A stretch of 59,004 nucleotides of DNA from Colwellia sp. C2M11. GTDB lineage: Bacteria; Pseudomonadota; Gammaproteobacteria; Enterobacterales; Alteromonadaceae. The translations under genes were made by a program, and so were the position numbers. Location: contig NZ_JAHKQD010000019.1 in the NCBI RefSeq assembly GCF_018860915.1, positions 1-59,004 on the forward strand, read 5' to 3'. Below the pieces are notes generated by a model. The model made no database searches, was not told the origin of the DNA, and saw only the letters and a program-made list of their open reading frames with translations. Of the stretch, positions 46,301-53,822 are shown one piece after another (the first letter of the stretch is position 1; each line of letters opens with the position of its first letter).

Positions 46301-46762
46301 ATGCCAGTAATGAATGGCTGGGCAATGTTAAAACAGTTACGCGAAAGCAGGTATTTAATGCCAATTATTATGGTATCAGCTAATGCCAGAGACGCCGAGT
46401 TCAATTTACAGGCTGAAGGTTACCACAATGATTACATTGCCAAACCAGTAAACCTTGATACTTTATTAGGAAAAATAGGTACCTTTTTAGAGTTAAATTG
46501 GCAATACCAAGATATACAGCCAACTGATAAATCGACTGAAAATGTTAAATATGGCACTAAGCCTTTAGCAAAAGAGTCAGAGTATCAAGCATTAATCGCT
46601 ATGGCCGAAATTGGATATTTATCAGGCTTTAAAGAAAAACTGTTAGAATTAAAAGAACACTATTATTTACCTGCCGTGGTCGACATACAATTAAAAGAGT
46701 ATATTGAGCTGTGTAATTTCCCTGCAATTATTCAATATTTAAATGAGTTAAAACATGAGTAG
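43394..46762 (+). CDS. Hybrid sensor kinase with NCS1-permease-like input domain
   Basis: A 1122-residue membrane protein. Residues about 30-480 have 10-12 membrane helices and resemble purine/cytosine permeases (NCS1; 'GFTNSVWAILAVVLVIFFTGLPISYYAAKYGVDIDLLSRGAGFGYIGS'). Residues 497-534 hold eight cysteines (CHIC, FCPAYGKAICSLCC, RCGDQC), a probable zinc-binding module. Two more membrane helices (about 565-586, 604-625) lead through a coiled coil to HisKA with His680 (SHELRTP), HATPase_c (NLISNAIKY; DTGVGIS; GTGLGL) and a receiver with Asp967 (LLDVQMPVMNG). It overlaps the next gene by 8 nt. A transporter-like domain fused to a kinase suggests it senses a substrate or flux; urea is inferred from the divergent urt genes. 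Confidence 0.9.
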   Translation: MQSNQKILPTRRIYNKLVANEMMEDFALRFTARRARRWSLSRIAITALGIVSFLVLEAIGGAITLNYGFTNSVWAILAVVLVIFFTGLPISYYAAKYGVDIDLLSRGAGFGYIGSTIASLIYASFTFIFFALEAAVMAMALKISLGIPLSIGYIISAVVVIPLVTHGIAYISRFQVWTQPLWVVLQCLPLYFVFSHEDSQLQGWFNFNGLAGEQGGSFDILLFGAASAVLLALVAQIGEQVDFLRFLPEKPKKNAWRWWCALIAAGPGWIIFGALKLLLGSFLAYLALQQGIPADVASNPAHMYQLAFGYVFDNVDLVILFSCSFVIISQLKINVANAYAGSLAWSNFFSRVTHNHPGRVVWMVFNVAIALLLMELGIYQTIESMLSVYSVLVLAWLNSVVADLVINKPLGISPKHIEFKRSHLYDINPVGVGSMLIASVVGFTAHFGWYGETVKALASFIACGLPFITVPLIGWLTKGKFYLIDENRDEITSITQCHICENSFDQEDMTFCPAYGKAICSLCCSLDVRCGDQCRTEATLSKQSYRLFKRFFSDALLSKLSTPLVHFIAVTIALSCIGAAIIFLIYVQLPMENNEIRAVFANTLIKIFFVLVIIIGVVSWLFILARSSNVLAMRELRSQTKALADESNAHEKTALALQDAKEIAEAANNAKSRYLAGLSHELRTPLNVLLGYAQLLSQDQELPARQRETLAIVKRNGEHLADLIEGLLEISKIEAGRVTLQRDEFNLKAILQQLVDMFQMQANQKGIKFHYITQESVPDYVAADKQRFRQILINLISNAIKYTAQGSIIFEVSYRSQVASFSITDTGVGISQENQELIFKPFEQVRNSHSQAVGGTGLGLTISRSLAELMGGEITLASTLGQGSTFTFRLMLSSISRKQSEPEYAKTKAIGYDGSRQHILVVDDDENQRRLMHDLLSPLGFTFFSAADANEGFDILEKNHIDLILLDVQMPVMNGWAMLKQLRESRYLMPIIMVSANARDAEFNLQAEGYHNDYIAKPVNLDTLLGKIGTFLELNWQYQDIQPTDKSTENVKYGTKPLAKESEYQALIAMAEIGYLSGFKEKLLELKEHYYLPAVVDIQLKEYIELCNFPAIIQYLNELKHE

Positions 46763-47645
46763 TAAAATTAGCGATATTGTTCTGGTAGTTGATGATTCAC
46801 CTGAATCCTTAGGTATGCTAAATGCTGCCTTAAATACCCAGGGCTATACCGCGTTAGTGGCATTAAACGGTGTTCAGGCATTAGCTATTATTGATAAAGT
46901 AGAGCCCGACGTTATTCTATTAGATGCGGTAATGCCCGAAATGGATGGTTTCGAAACCTGTAAAAGGCTAAAAAAATTACTGCCTCATACACCTATTATT
47001 TTTATGACTGGCCTTACAGATATTGAAGATGTTGTTAAAGGGTTTGAAGCTGGCGGTATTGATTATGTGACTAAGCCGATATCTCCCGACGAAGTAATTG
47101 CCCGCATAAAAACACATGTACAAACAGCAAAACAAGCATTAAGCGCGCAAAACGCTTTAGATCATGCAGGTAAAAATGTTTTTTGTGTGAGTAAACAAGG
47201 TAGATTATCTTGGGCTACTCCCTATGTTCATGAGTTTATTGACCAAATATCAACTATTGATAACAGTCCATGGGCAACATTAGCCCCTATAATTGAAGCA
47301 TGGTTATCTAGTGATCATCAGAAAAATTTAGTTATTAAAAACTTTAGTGAAGCGGTAACTATTTTTTATGAACGTCAACAGGAAGATATGCACTTATTAA
47401 GTATAGTTAAAACCAAACAAGATAAGTCCCCCGTCGATTTACAACAAGCGCTCCCTGTTACTAAACGTGAATCTGAAGTTTTATATTGGGTTTCTTACGG
47501 TAAAACTAGCTGGGAAATATCTCAAATTTTAACAATGAGCCCTAGGACAGTAAACAAACACCTAGAGCAAATTTATAAGAAATTAGGCGTTGAAAACCGC
47601 ACATCTGCAGCAGCAATATCTATTCGTATTCTAGAAGCAGAATAA
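46755..47645 (+). CDS. Response regulator with LuxR-type HTH
   Basis: A 296-residue regulator. The receiver domain (8-125) carries the acidic pair Asp13/Asp14, phosphoacceptor Asp57 (VILLDAVMPEMDG) and Lys in VTKPIS. A middle segment of about 100 residues links to a LuxR/FixJ HTH at about 228-290 (VTKRESEVLYWVSYGKTSWEISQILTMSPRTVNKHLEQIYKKLGVENRTSAA). Its start codon lies in the last codons of the hybrid kinase, so the two form one phosphorelay. Likely targets are the divergent porin/urtA promoter, though no binding site is proven. Confidence 0.9.
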   Translation: MSSKISDIVLVVDDSPESLGMLNAALNTQGYTALVALNGVQALAIIDKVEPDVILLDAVMPEMDGFETCKRLKKLLPHTPIIFMTGLTDIEDVVKGFEAGGIDYVTKPISPDEVIARIKTHVQTAKQALSAQNALDHAGKNVFCVSKQGRLSWATPYVHEFIDQISTIDNSPWATLAPIIEAWLSSDHQKNLVIKNFSEAVTIFYERQQEDMHLLSIVKTKQDKSPVDLQQALPVTKRESEVLYWVSYGKTSWEISQILTMSPRTVNKHLEQIYKKLGVENRTSAAAISIRILEAE

Positions 47646-47673
47646 ATACTCCAACGACTAACATCTTCACTAA

Positions 47674-47745
47674 ATTGATAGCTAAATCGATAGTTAAATC
47701 GATAGTTAAATCGATAGTTAAATCGATAGCTAAATCGACAGTTAA
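47674..47745. repeat. Six tandem 12-bp repeats
   Basis: Consensus ATCGATAGTTAA, six units in register from 47674 to 47745, with changes only at one or two positions per unit. The first unit is ATTGATAGCTAA and the last ATCGACAGTTAA; the last overlaps the stop codon of the minus-strand gene ending at 47742. It sits in the gap between two convergent genes. Confidence 0.9.
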
Positions 47746-48056
47746 TGAACTCCGTTATCACTTAACGTTTCATGGTGATGTGTTTTTTTATTTGTACTTT
47801 GTGCGTCTTTGGCTAGATCCTCAACATGAATAATTGGTTGATTTCTAACACACATAAGAACTTCATTAAATAACTGACATGTACCTTTAAACAAGTCACC
47901 ATCACCATTAGTATAAGAACATTGTTCTATTTTGTGCATATTTTCACAGGCCTGCCAAGGTGCCGTATGAGTATGAGAGTCATGAGCACTTGCCAGCTTG
48001 CTGCTACATAACGTAATAATAAACAGGCTTAGACATAAGTTAATCAATTTGATCAC
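47742..48056 (-). CDS. Small exported His/Cys-rich protein, coupled to the YHYH lipoprotein
   Basis: About 104 residues from a GTG start at 48056. The frame opens at an ATG at 48080, but GTG 48056 overlaps the TGA of the upstream gene (GTGA) and has GGGGAG eight bases before it, as expected for coupled translation. A signal peptide ends KLASA, then HDSHTHT, a four-cysteine domain (ACENMHKIEQC, GTCQLFNEVLMC) and a second His cluster KKTHHHET. The Cys pattern resembles small uncharacterised domains seen after YHYH proteins in other proteobacteria, from memory. Metal binding in the periplasm is plausible. The 12-bp repeats end in its stop codon. Confidence 0.65.
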   Translation of the reverse strand: MIKLINLCLSLFIITLCSSKLASAHDSHTHTAPWQACENMHKIEQCSYTNGDGDLFKGTCQLFNEVLMCVRNQPIIHVEDLAKDAQSTNKKTHHHETLSDNGVH

Positions 48057-49087
48057 AGTGCTGTCTCCCCGTTGAAACAACCAATAAATAAGTTTTCTCC
48101 AGGACCGGCAGCGTGATAATGATAACCACGAACATCATCGCTATGTCCGCGACAAGAGTCTAAATCACTCTCTTCTTCATTATTTTCATCTAACATTGTA
48201 TGGATTGCGTAACCATCAAGTGCATAACCAAAAGCACCACCATGACCGTCAGCTTCAAAGGCAACCGCAGGGCAAGAGCCTTCACCATGATTAGCACCAT
48301 GGTAATGGTAACCCGCAAATGGATTTACATGACCAACGCAATCGTCAAATGCAGCAATAGTATAAGCCCCCAAAATAGCTTCCGTCGGCGCAGCAGCATC
48401 CAAGGTTACGCCATTAAATGCCACACCAATGCTATCTCGACCAACTGACGCAGGACTATCTCGTGGCACAGGTGTTGTTGGAATTAAAAAGGTCGACGAA
48501 ATACCTTCACCATCATCACCGCTGTAATAACTAATTTCACATTGCACACAAAAGTTATTATATTCTTCAGCGACATCTGGTCTTGCAGCCGCTTCGCATG
48601 CAATTTGTGTATCGGTAATGTTAACTTCACCGGTGGCTTCATTGTATAACTGCCAAGTACTATCACCGTAAAAGGTATCTAAATTAGTAATAAACTCGCC
48701 AGTAAGATCATATAACACACCATCATCAAACCATTTGCCAGCATCGGCTGCTTCAGTGGAAGTCGTTTCTGGACAAAATGGCCCTAGCACCGTTCTATCT
48801 GAAGGAAAGCCACTCACCGTAATAGAGTAACAAGTCGATTCCTCACCGTTTGATAACGTACAAGCGACTTCGGTTACCGATTCAGTTAACGAGGCTTCAA
48901 ATCTGGTAGTATCAACTAAATAATTGCCTGACTCATTATCATCTTCAACAACAACTTGCGTTAATTCTTCAGTTTCATTTTGTGAATCACTACTACCGCA
49001 GCTAAAAAGCAATAAACTACTAACGACAGGAACACACAAGGTAACTGCTTTTTTTGCAAAAGATTGGGGGATATAAATTTTACGCAT
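48053..49087 (-). CDS. YHYH-domain lipoprotein
   Basis: A 344-residue protein. The signal sequence has a lipobox (LLFSC, Cys30), so it should be lipid-anchored. An acidic linker follows (ETEELTQVVVEDDNESGN). The YHYH domain occupies the C-terminal half, with two GYHYH motifs (FAGYHYHGANHGEG and DVRGYHYHAAGPGENLFIGC) and FGYALDGYAIH between. YHYH proteins are widespread but without a settled function; the histidines suggest metal or ligand binding. It is coupled to the downstream small His/Cys-rich gene by a 4-nt stop/start overlap. Confidence 0.85.
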   Translation of the reverse strand: MRKIYIPQSFAKKAVTLCVPVVSSLLLFSCGSSDSQNETEELTQVVVEDDNESGNYLVDTTRFEASLTESVTEVACTLSNGEESTCYSITVSGFPSDRTVLGPFCPETTSTEAADAGKWFDDGVLYDLTGEFITNLDTFYGDSTWQLYNEATGEVNITDTQIACEAAARPDVAEEYNNFCVQCEISYYSGDDGEGISSTFLIPTTPVPRDSPASVGRDSIGVAFNGVTLDAAAPTEAILGAYTIAAFDDCVGHVNPFAGYHYHGANHGEGSCPAVAFEADGHGGAFGYALDGYAIHTMLDENNEEESDLDSCRGHSDDVRGYHYHAAGPGENLFIGCFNGETAL

Positions 49088-49536
49088 AAGGACGCTCTCA
49101 TTATTTGTTTAAATAATGATATCTAATGATTGTGCAAAGAATATGCAAAACAAGAAAAATAATAAAATTAACTATTTTTTTATTAACGAACTATGCTTTG
49201 TATAGCACCACAATTGGCCTGTAGTAATATTTATGCCCGTAACATTATGCTTTTATCTTACTTATAAATCATTGACAGCACTGCAATCAAAATCCCCCTA
49301 TCTGCTCACTATCTATACATTTGTTTATTGTTATAAGACTAATGTTTATTTTTACTTTATAGTATTAGCGAACAATACTGGCAGCATTTAGAAAGTAATT
49401 ACTCCTGAGTTTTTAAGGTACTGCTCGCGTTAAGCTGCTACGCGATAAAGTTGCTATGCTAACTGTCATAATCAGCCAGCTATCCTAATTCGTCAGCTGC
49501 CATTTTTAAAAGTCATCATGTCACAATAGGAATATT
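49088..49536. other. Gene-free divergent gap
   Basis: About 450 bp between the minus-strand YHYH gene and the plus-strand peptidase-like gene. AT-rich; I see no gene, palindrome or repeat that I can support. It must hold promoters in both directions. Confidence 0.5.
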
Positions 49537-50706
49537 ATGTTTAAAAAGAAAATATTACTAACCATAACGGCCTTACTGCTAAGTAACGCCACTTATGCAA
49601 AACAATTAACAGTTGAAGAATTACGTATTGAAAATGCAACAATTAAAATGCCCGAGGTAATGAAGACTTTTACCACTAATATTGATGATTTTAAACACGC
49701 ATGGCAAGAAGCTGATAGTTATCAAAAGGCTAAGAACATAACAATATTACACGCTCAAAAGCTCTGGTTAGACGCAAAAAACAAAGTACAATCGGCAGCA
49801 ACACTCGACGATCGTCCTTTATACTGGGCTCGACTGCTTGCAAGTAAAGTTATTCGCTCAAATTCGCCATCATTCGAGCTTTCTATGCAGCAAACACAGG
49901 CTTTATTAACCTTGTTTGAACAAGGCTCCAGAGGACAAATGGATCTTGAGTATACGCAAGCCACTCATAAAAAAATATTATTAACCGGGTTCGACCCATT
50001 CTTGCTTGATAAAAATATTAACCAAAGTAACCCTTCAGGTATTGCTGCATTAAAGCTTGATGGTCAAGTAATAACCTATCAAGGTATTACAGCTGAAATT
50101 AACACCGTTATGATCCCTGTTCGCTATAAAGATTTTGATGAAGGGCTCATCGAATCATTGCTTGCGCCCTATTACGCACTAAATAATGTAGATATGATTG
50201 TAACCGTGAGTATGGGGCGTAAAGAATTTGATTTAGAGCGTTTTCCTGGCAAACGCCGAAGTGTAACAGCACCCGATAATTTAAATATTCTTTCCGGCGG
50301 TACTAAAGAAGCCCCCATCATTTCCAAACTTCATAATAAACCATTACCTGGTGAAGAATTTGTGCTTTTTAGTCTTCCTATAAAGCAAATGCAGCTTGCT
50401 AAAGGCCCTTATAAAGTCATTGATAATCATAAAGTCACCAGTATTGATGAGTCACTCAAGCCAAAAGATATTGAGCCTCATACCCTGTCACAACTTAATG
50501 GTCATATCGCGGTTAACGGCTCAGGTGGTGGTTATTTATCAAATGAAATTTCATATCGTAGTATAAGATTAAGAGATCAGCTCAACTCGAATATCCCAAC
50601 AGGTCATATACATACGCCTAGAATTCAACAATTTGAACCAGAGATTGAAGCGAAAATAGTGCAGCAAATTCGCACCATGCTCGAGCTATCATTAGAAGCG
50701 ATTTAA
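49537..50706 (+). CDS. Exported peptidase C15-like protein (pyroglutamyl peptidase fold), Cys to Ser
   Basis: A 389-residue protein. A signal peptide (1-21, ATYA) and a helical region (25-140) precede a domain with pyroglutamyl-peptidase I features: ILLTGFDPF and NPSG (147-168), a glutamate in VSMGRKEFDLERF (Glu234) where the family has its catalytic Glu, and GHIHTP (His359) where it has its catalytic His. In the family the nucleophile sits in a motif like AGRYLCDFTYY; here the matching stretch is GGGYLSNEISY, so Ser335 replaces Cys. Known enzymes are cytoplasmic and about 215 residues, so the export signal, the N-terminal extension and the serine all depart from the norm. Active serine peptidase or inactive binder cannot be told. 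Confidence 0.75.
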   Translation: MFKKKILLTITALLLSNATYAKQLTVEELRIENATIKMPEVMKTFTTNIDDFKHAWQEADSYQKAKNITILHAQKLWLDAKNKVQSAATLDDRPLYWARLLASKVIRSNSPSFELSMQQTQALLTLFEQGSRGQMDLEYTQATHKKILLTGFDPFLLDKNINQSNPSGIAALKLDGQVITYQGITAEINTVMIPVRYKDFDEGLIESLLAPYYALNNVDMIVTVSMGRKEFDLERFPGKRRSVTAPDNLNILSGGTKEAPIISKLHNKPLPGEEFVLFSLPIKQMQLAKGPYKVIDNHKVTSIDESLKPKDIEPHTLSQLNGHIAVNGSGGGYLSNEISYRSIRLRDQLNSNIPTGHIHTPRIQQFEPEIEAKIVQQIRTMLELSLEAI

Positions 50707-50734
50707 CCTTTCTGCATAAAGTTATGATGTAAAA

Positions 50735-51033
50735 GGCGAATAAATTCGCCCCTACGGTGAGGATTTTCAAATTGTTCATTTGTTATTTGCTGTAGAGACG
50801 TTTGTAAGGGCGTTTGTAGGGGCGACTTCTGTCGCCTGAACACAATACACACCAATAACGCCGTATTATGTTATACCTCATTAATGGGCGAATAAATTCG
50901 CCCCTACAATGATGATTTTCAACGCCTTTGTAGGGCACTTTCTTTATCGAGCGAATAAATTCGCCCCTACAATGATGATTTTCAACGCCTTTGTAGGGCA
51001 CTTTCTTTATCGGGCGAATAAATTCGCCCCTAC
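50735..51033. repeat. REP-like cluster with 63-bp tandem units
   Basis: The same palindromes as at 1-330. Minus-oriented type A at 50735-50755, 50886-50907, 50949-50970 and 51012-51033; type B with one base change (CTTCTGTCG) at 50816-50836. The last three A copies are exactly 63 bp apart, an in-frame tandem repeat that creates spurious repetitive reading frames on both strands. The cluster lies between the 3' ends of two convergent genes. Confidence 0.85.
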
Positions 51034-51077
51034 GGTGATGAAAATCAATTTATTCTTGGTGCGATATTTGAAGAAGA

Positions 51078-51106
51078 AAAAACCGACATAAAAGTCGGTT
51101 TTTTTA
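51078..51106. terminator. Rho-independent terminator
   Basis: AAACCGAC and GTCGGTTT separated by ATAAAA, with an A run before and seven T residues after (centred near 51091). It works in both directions: for ybaB on the minus strand and, after the REP cluster, for the plus-strand peptidase-like gene. Confidence 0.85.
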
Positions 51107-51156
51107 TAAGCTTATTATGGGTTTTATATAAAAATATAGCGCCTCATACCATAAAC

Positions 51157-51483
51157 CTAAAACGGCATTTTCATCCCTGGTGGTAATTGCATACCGCCAG
51201 TTAATGCGCCCATTTTTTCTTTATTTTGTTCCTCTACACGACGCACAGCATCATTTACTGCAGCAGCAAGTAGATCTTCAATAAGATCTTTGTCATCTTC
51301 CATTAAGCTATCATCAAGCTCAACTTTACGTACACTATGGCTACCAGTCATAGTCACTTTAACCATACCTGCACCAGACTCACCTACCACTTCCATTCTT
51401 GCAAGTTCTTCTTGAGCCTTTTGCATTTTTTCTTGCATTTGTTGGGCTTGCTTCATCAAATTGCCCATACCGCCTTTCATCAT
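51157..51483 (-). CDS. ybaB: YbaB/EbfC nucleoid-associated protein
   Basis: A 108-residue DNA-binding protein that forms a dimer with a 'tweezer' shape. Family features: [44 protein letters not shown] near the N-terminus, then [34 protein letters not shown], and a Met/Pro/Gly-rich tail. It follows dnaX on the same strand as in many proteobacteria. recR, the usual third gene, is absent from this position. Confidence 0.95.
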   Translation of the reverse strand: MMKGGMGNLMKQAQQMQEKMQKAQEELARMEVVGESGAGMVKVTMTGSHSVRKVELDDSLMEDDKDLIEDLLAAAVNDAVRRVEEQNKEKMGALTGGMQLPPGMKMPF

Positions 51484-51590
51484 TACTATCTCCGATAAGT
51501 TATTTTAAAAATGGTTAAAAATATTTGTTACTCGTATTATACCAATATGGTGGCAAAGCAACATTTTAAAAGGTGTTATTAACAAAAAAA

Positions 51591-53816
51591 TCAAATTGGC
51601 GTAATACTATCTTCATCCAAGGTCGCTTGAAAGTGTTGCACTAAGCCTTGTACCACTTCATCTTTTTTTAGTAAATCTTTTGCATAATCATAACGTTTAT
51701 CATTTATATGTGATTGAATTTGATAAGGATCTGCGACTGTTTGCTCTACAATATTAATAGTCACTTGTATATCACGTGATAAAAACTGACTGATACTTTG
51801 CTGTAGTTGCTGCTGTGCAATATCAGTGTATAAATGTTTTGTCGCTTGATTTAAACATAAAATTAAATTGTTATCTGTCGAATTCTCATCAATAGTCGCA
51901 TGAATTGCTAACTGCCTTAATCGGGCTGTAAGCTCCATGGAGTCAATCATATGCGCCCATTGATCAACTTGATTCGCTTTGCGAATAGTTGAAGGATCAA
52001 TACTTTCCGCTTGGTAAGGTTGTGCTGGTTTCGGGAGCACTACTTTTTCAATATCCGTTTTAATGGCTGTATTAGTTGAATCAGCACTGTCTAAGTCTGT
52101 ATTATTGTCGGTATCAACTTGACGCGCTATGGCGCCATCAGACTTTTTTCCTTGCTTATCCAATTGCTTTTTGCGGCTTCGTAGCATATTACGAGTCGCT
52201 AACACTGAACTTACCGGACTATCAAATACTGGTGTATCAGCTGTTTTTATTGGCGCAGTTGCTGTGTTCACAGGATCTACGTGCATAGGTTGTTCATTGA
52301 GAGTTTGTGCTTGAACCACGGGTTCCTGATATTGGTTTTCTTGTTCATGTACTTGCACAGGAATATGACTCTCTGGTGTTGGCACTATTCCTTCTTCAAT
52401 ACTTTGTGGAACAAAATTTTGCGTGGCTAAACCTTGTGACATATCATCTTGCGGAACATAGCTATTATTTTCAACAACATTAGCTACCGCAACAGGTGGT
52501 ACTTCAGCTTGCATTGGTTCAGTAATCACTTCATTTGCTTGCTGCGAGAATGGTACTGTCCCAGCTTGCTGAATATCAACGGCCTGCTGCTCTATTTCAT
52601 GCATTTGTTGCGCTAAAGCTTGTTCATCATTTGATGGTGTTTCCGTAAGCACGTCGTCTAAATCTTTAATATCAGATAAAGGAGCAGTTTGGTTAAGCGA
52701 ACTCGCTTCTATTGGCTGTAACGACGACTTTTGCATAGGTTTAAACGCAAATAAACGCAATAATGTCATATCAAACGCTGCTTGTTCATCTGATGCATAA
52801 GGCAAATCTTTACGGCCATTCACACAAATTTGATAAAAAAGTTGCACATCTTCGGCTGACATTGCCTGGCTAAACTTTTTCAGTAATTGTGCGTGCTCAG
52901 CAGGTAAATCAAAATGTTGGTCAACAATTTGTAATATCGCTATTTGATGAAAAAGCTGTATAAGCTCAGCATATAAACGGCTATAGCTAGGCGCATAACT
53001 TGCTATTTCTTGGGATAATGCCATTAAACTTACCCCGTCTTGTTTTAATAACGCGATAACAATTTTATACACCCAGTTTTGATCTAAACCACCTAACATT
53101 TCTTGAATATTAGGCAAGGTTATATTGCCCTGCCCTTGTGCTATTGCTTGATCAGTTAAACTTAAAGAATCGCGCATGCTGCCACGAGCTGCTTTAGCCA
53201 ATAAGGTTAAGGTACCACTAGCATGAGTAACATTTTCATAACCTAAGATTTCGGTAAGTTTACCTTCAATTTGTTTAACGGTAAGTGCTTTTAAATGAAA
53301 CTGTAAACAACGCGATAGCACTGTAACCGGTAATTTTTGCGGATCGGTAGTCGCAAGAATAAACTTGACATGCTCAGGTGGCTCTTCCAACGTTTTTAAT
53401 AGCGCATTAAAGCTATTACGCGACAGCATATGCACTTCATCAATAAGGTAAACTTTATAACGGCCACGTGTTGGTGCATATTGTACGTTATCTAGAATTT
53501 CTCTAGTGTCATCTACTTTGGTTTTCGAGGCAGCATCAATTTCAAGTAAATCAACAAATCTACCTTGATCTATTTCCAAACAGGTATCACATTTTCCACA
53601 TGGCGTTGCTGTAATACCCGTTTCACAGTTCAAGCTTTTAGCAAAAATTCTGGCAATTGTGGTTTTACCTACACCTCGTGTTCCCGTAAATAAATACGCA
53701 TGATGTAAACGTTGTTGCAGTAAAGCATTAACAAGTACAGTCACTACATGTTCTTGCCCTACAAGCTCCTCAAAACACTTAGGACGCCATTTTCTTGCTA
53801 AAACTTGATAACTCAT
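51591..53816 (-). CDS. dnaX: DNA polymerase III subunits tau and gamma
   Basis: The 741-residue clamp-loader ATPase. The AAA+ module (1-370) has Walker A GTRGVGKTT (45-53), the zinc-binding cysteines in the stretch NCETGITATPCGKCDTC (63-79), Walker B YLIDEVHM and the sensor LATTDPQKLPVTVLSRC. A long Gln/Glu-rich linker (about 370-600) leads to the tau-specific C-terminal domain. Within the linker, codons GGA AAA AAG (residues 556-558) form the slippery heptamer A AAA AAG in the correct phase; a -1 shift would end at TGA after one codon, giving a gamma-like product of 559 residues. It is seven bases after apt. Confidence 0.96.
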   Translation of the reverse strand: MSYQVLARKWRPKCFEELVGQEHVVTVLVNALLQQRLHHAYLFTGTRGVGKTTIARIFAKSLNCETGITATPCGKCDTCLEIDQGRFVDLLEIDAASKTKVDDTREILDNVQYAPTRGRYKVYLIDEVHMLSRNSFNALLKTLEEPPEHVKFILATTDPQKLPVTVLSRCLQFHLKALTVKQIEGKLTEILGYENVTHASGTLTLLAKAARGSMRDSLSLTDQAIAQGQGNITLPNIQEMLGGLDQNWVYKIVIALLKQDGVSLMALSQEIASYAPSYSRLYAELIQLFHQIAILQIVDQHFDLPAEHAQLLKKFSQAMSAEDVQLFYQICVNGRKDLPYASDEQAAFDMTLLRLFAFKPMQKSSLQPIEASSLNQTAPLSDIKDLDDVLTETPSNDEQALAQQMHEIEQQAVDIQQAGTVPFSQQANEVITEPMQAEVPPVAVANVVENNSYVPQDDMSQGLATQNFVPQSIEEGIVPTPESHIPVQVHEQENQYQEPVVQAQTLNEQPMHVDPVNTATAPIKTADTPVFDSPVSSVLATRNMLRSRKKQLDKQGKKSDGAIARQVDTDNNTDLDSADSTNTAIKTDIEKVVLPKPAQPYQAESIDPSTIRKANQVDQWAHMIDSMELTARLRQLAIHATIDENSTDNNLILCLNQATKHLYTDIAQQQLQQSISQFLSRDIQVTINIVEQTVADPYQIQSHINDKRYDYAKDLLKKDEVVQGLVQHFQATLDEDSITPI
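52121..52149 (-). promoter_or_regulatory. Programmed -1 frameshift site in dnaX
   Basis: The heptamer AAAAAAG spans 52149-52143 on the minus strand, in the phase A AAA AAG. The -1 frame then reads GTC TGA, stopping at 52138. Three bases further on, 52139-52121 can fold into a 7-bp stem with one bulged G and a CATA loop. The same heptamer and a following stem-loop make gamma in E. coli. I did not see a clear upstream Shine-Dalgarno-like stimulator. Confidence 0.75.
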
Positions 53817-53822
53817 ATAATT

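Noticed and set aside
47573..47761. 62-residue frame with repeated FNYR units
   Set aside because: It is the translation of the 12-bp tandem repeat plus antisense of the regulator gene.
49537..50706. Peptidase C15-like gene as a pseudogene
   Set aside because: The frame is intact, has a good start and signal peptide, and retains the Glu and His positions; a single Cys to Ser change does not show decay.
50783..51091. Repetitive reading frames on both strands (about 60-72 residues)
   Set aside because: They arise from the 63-bp tandem repeat, whose length is a multiple of three; no ribosome site or protein-like composition.
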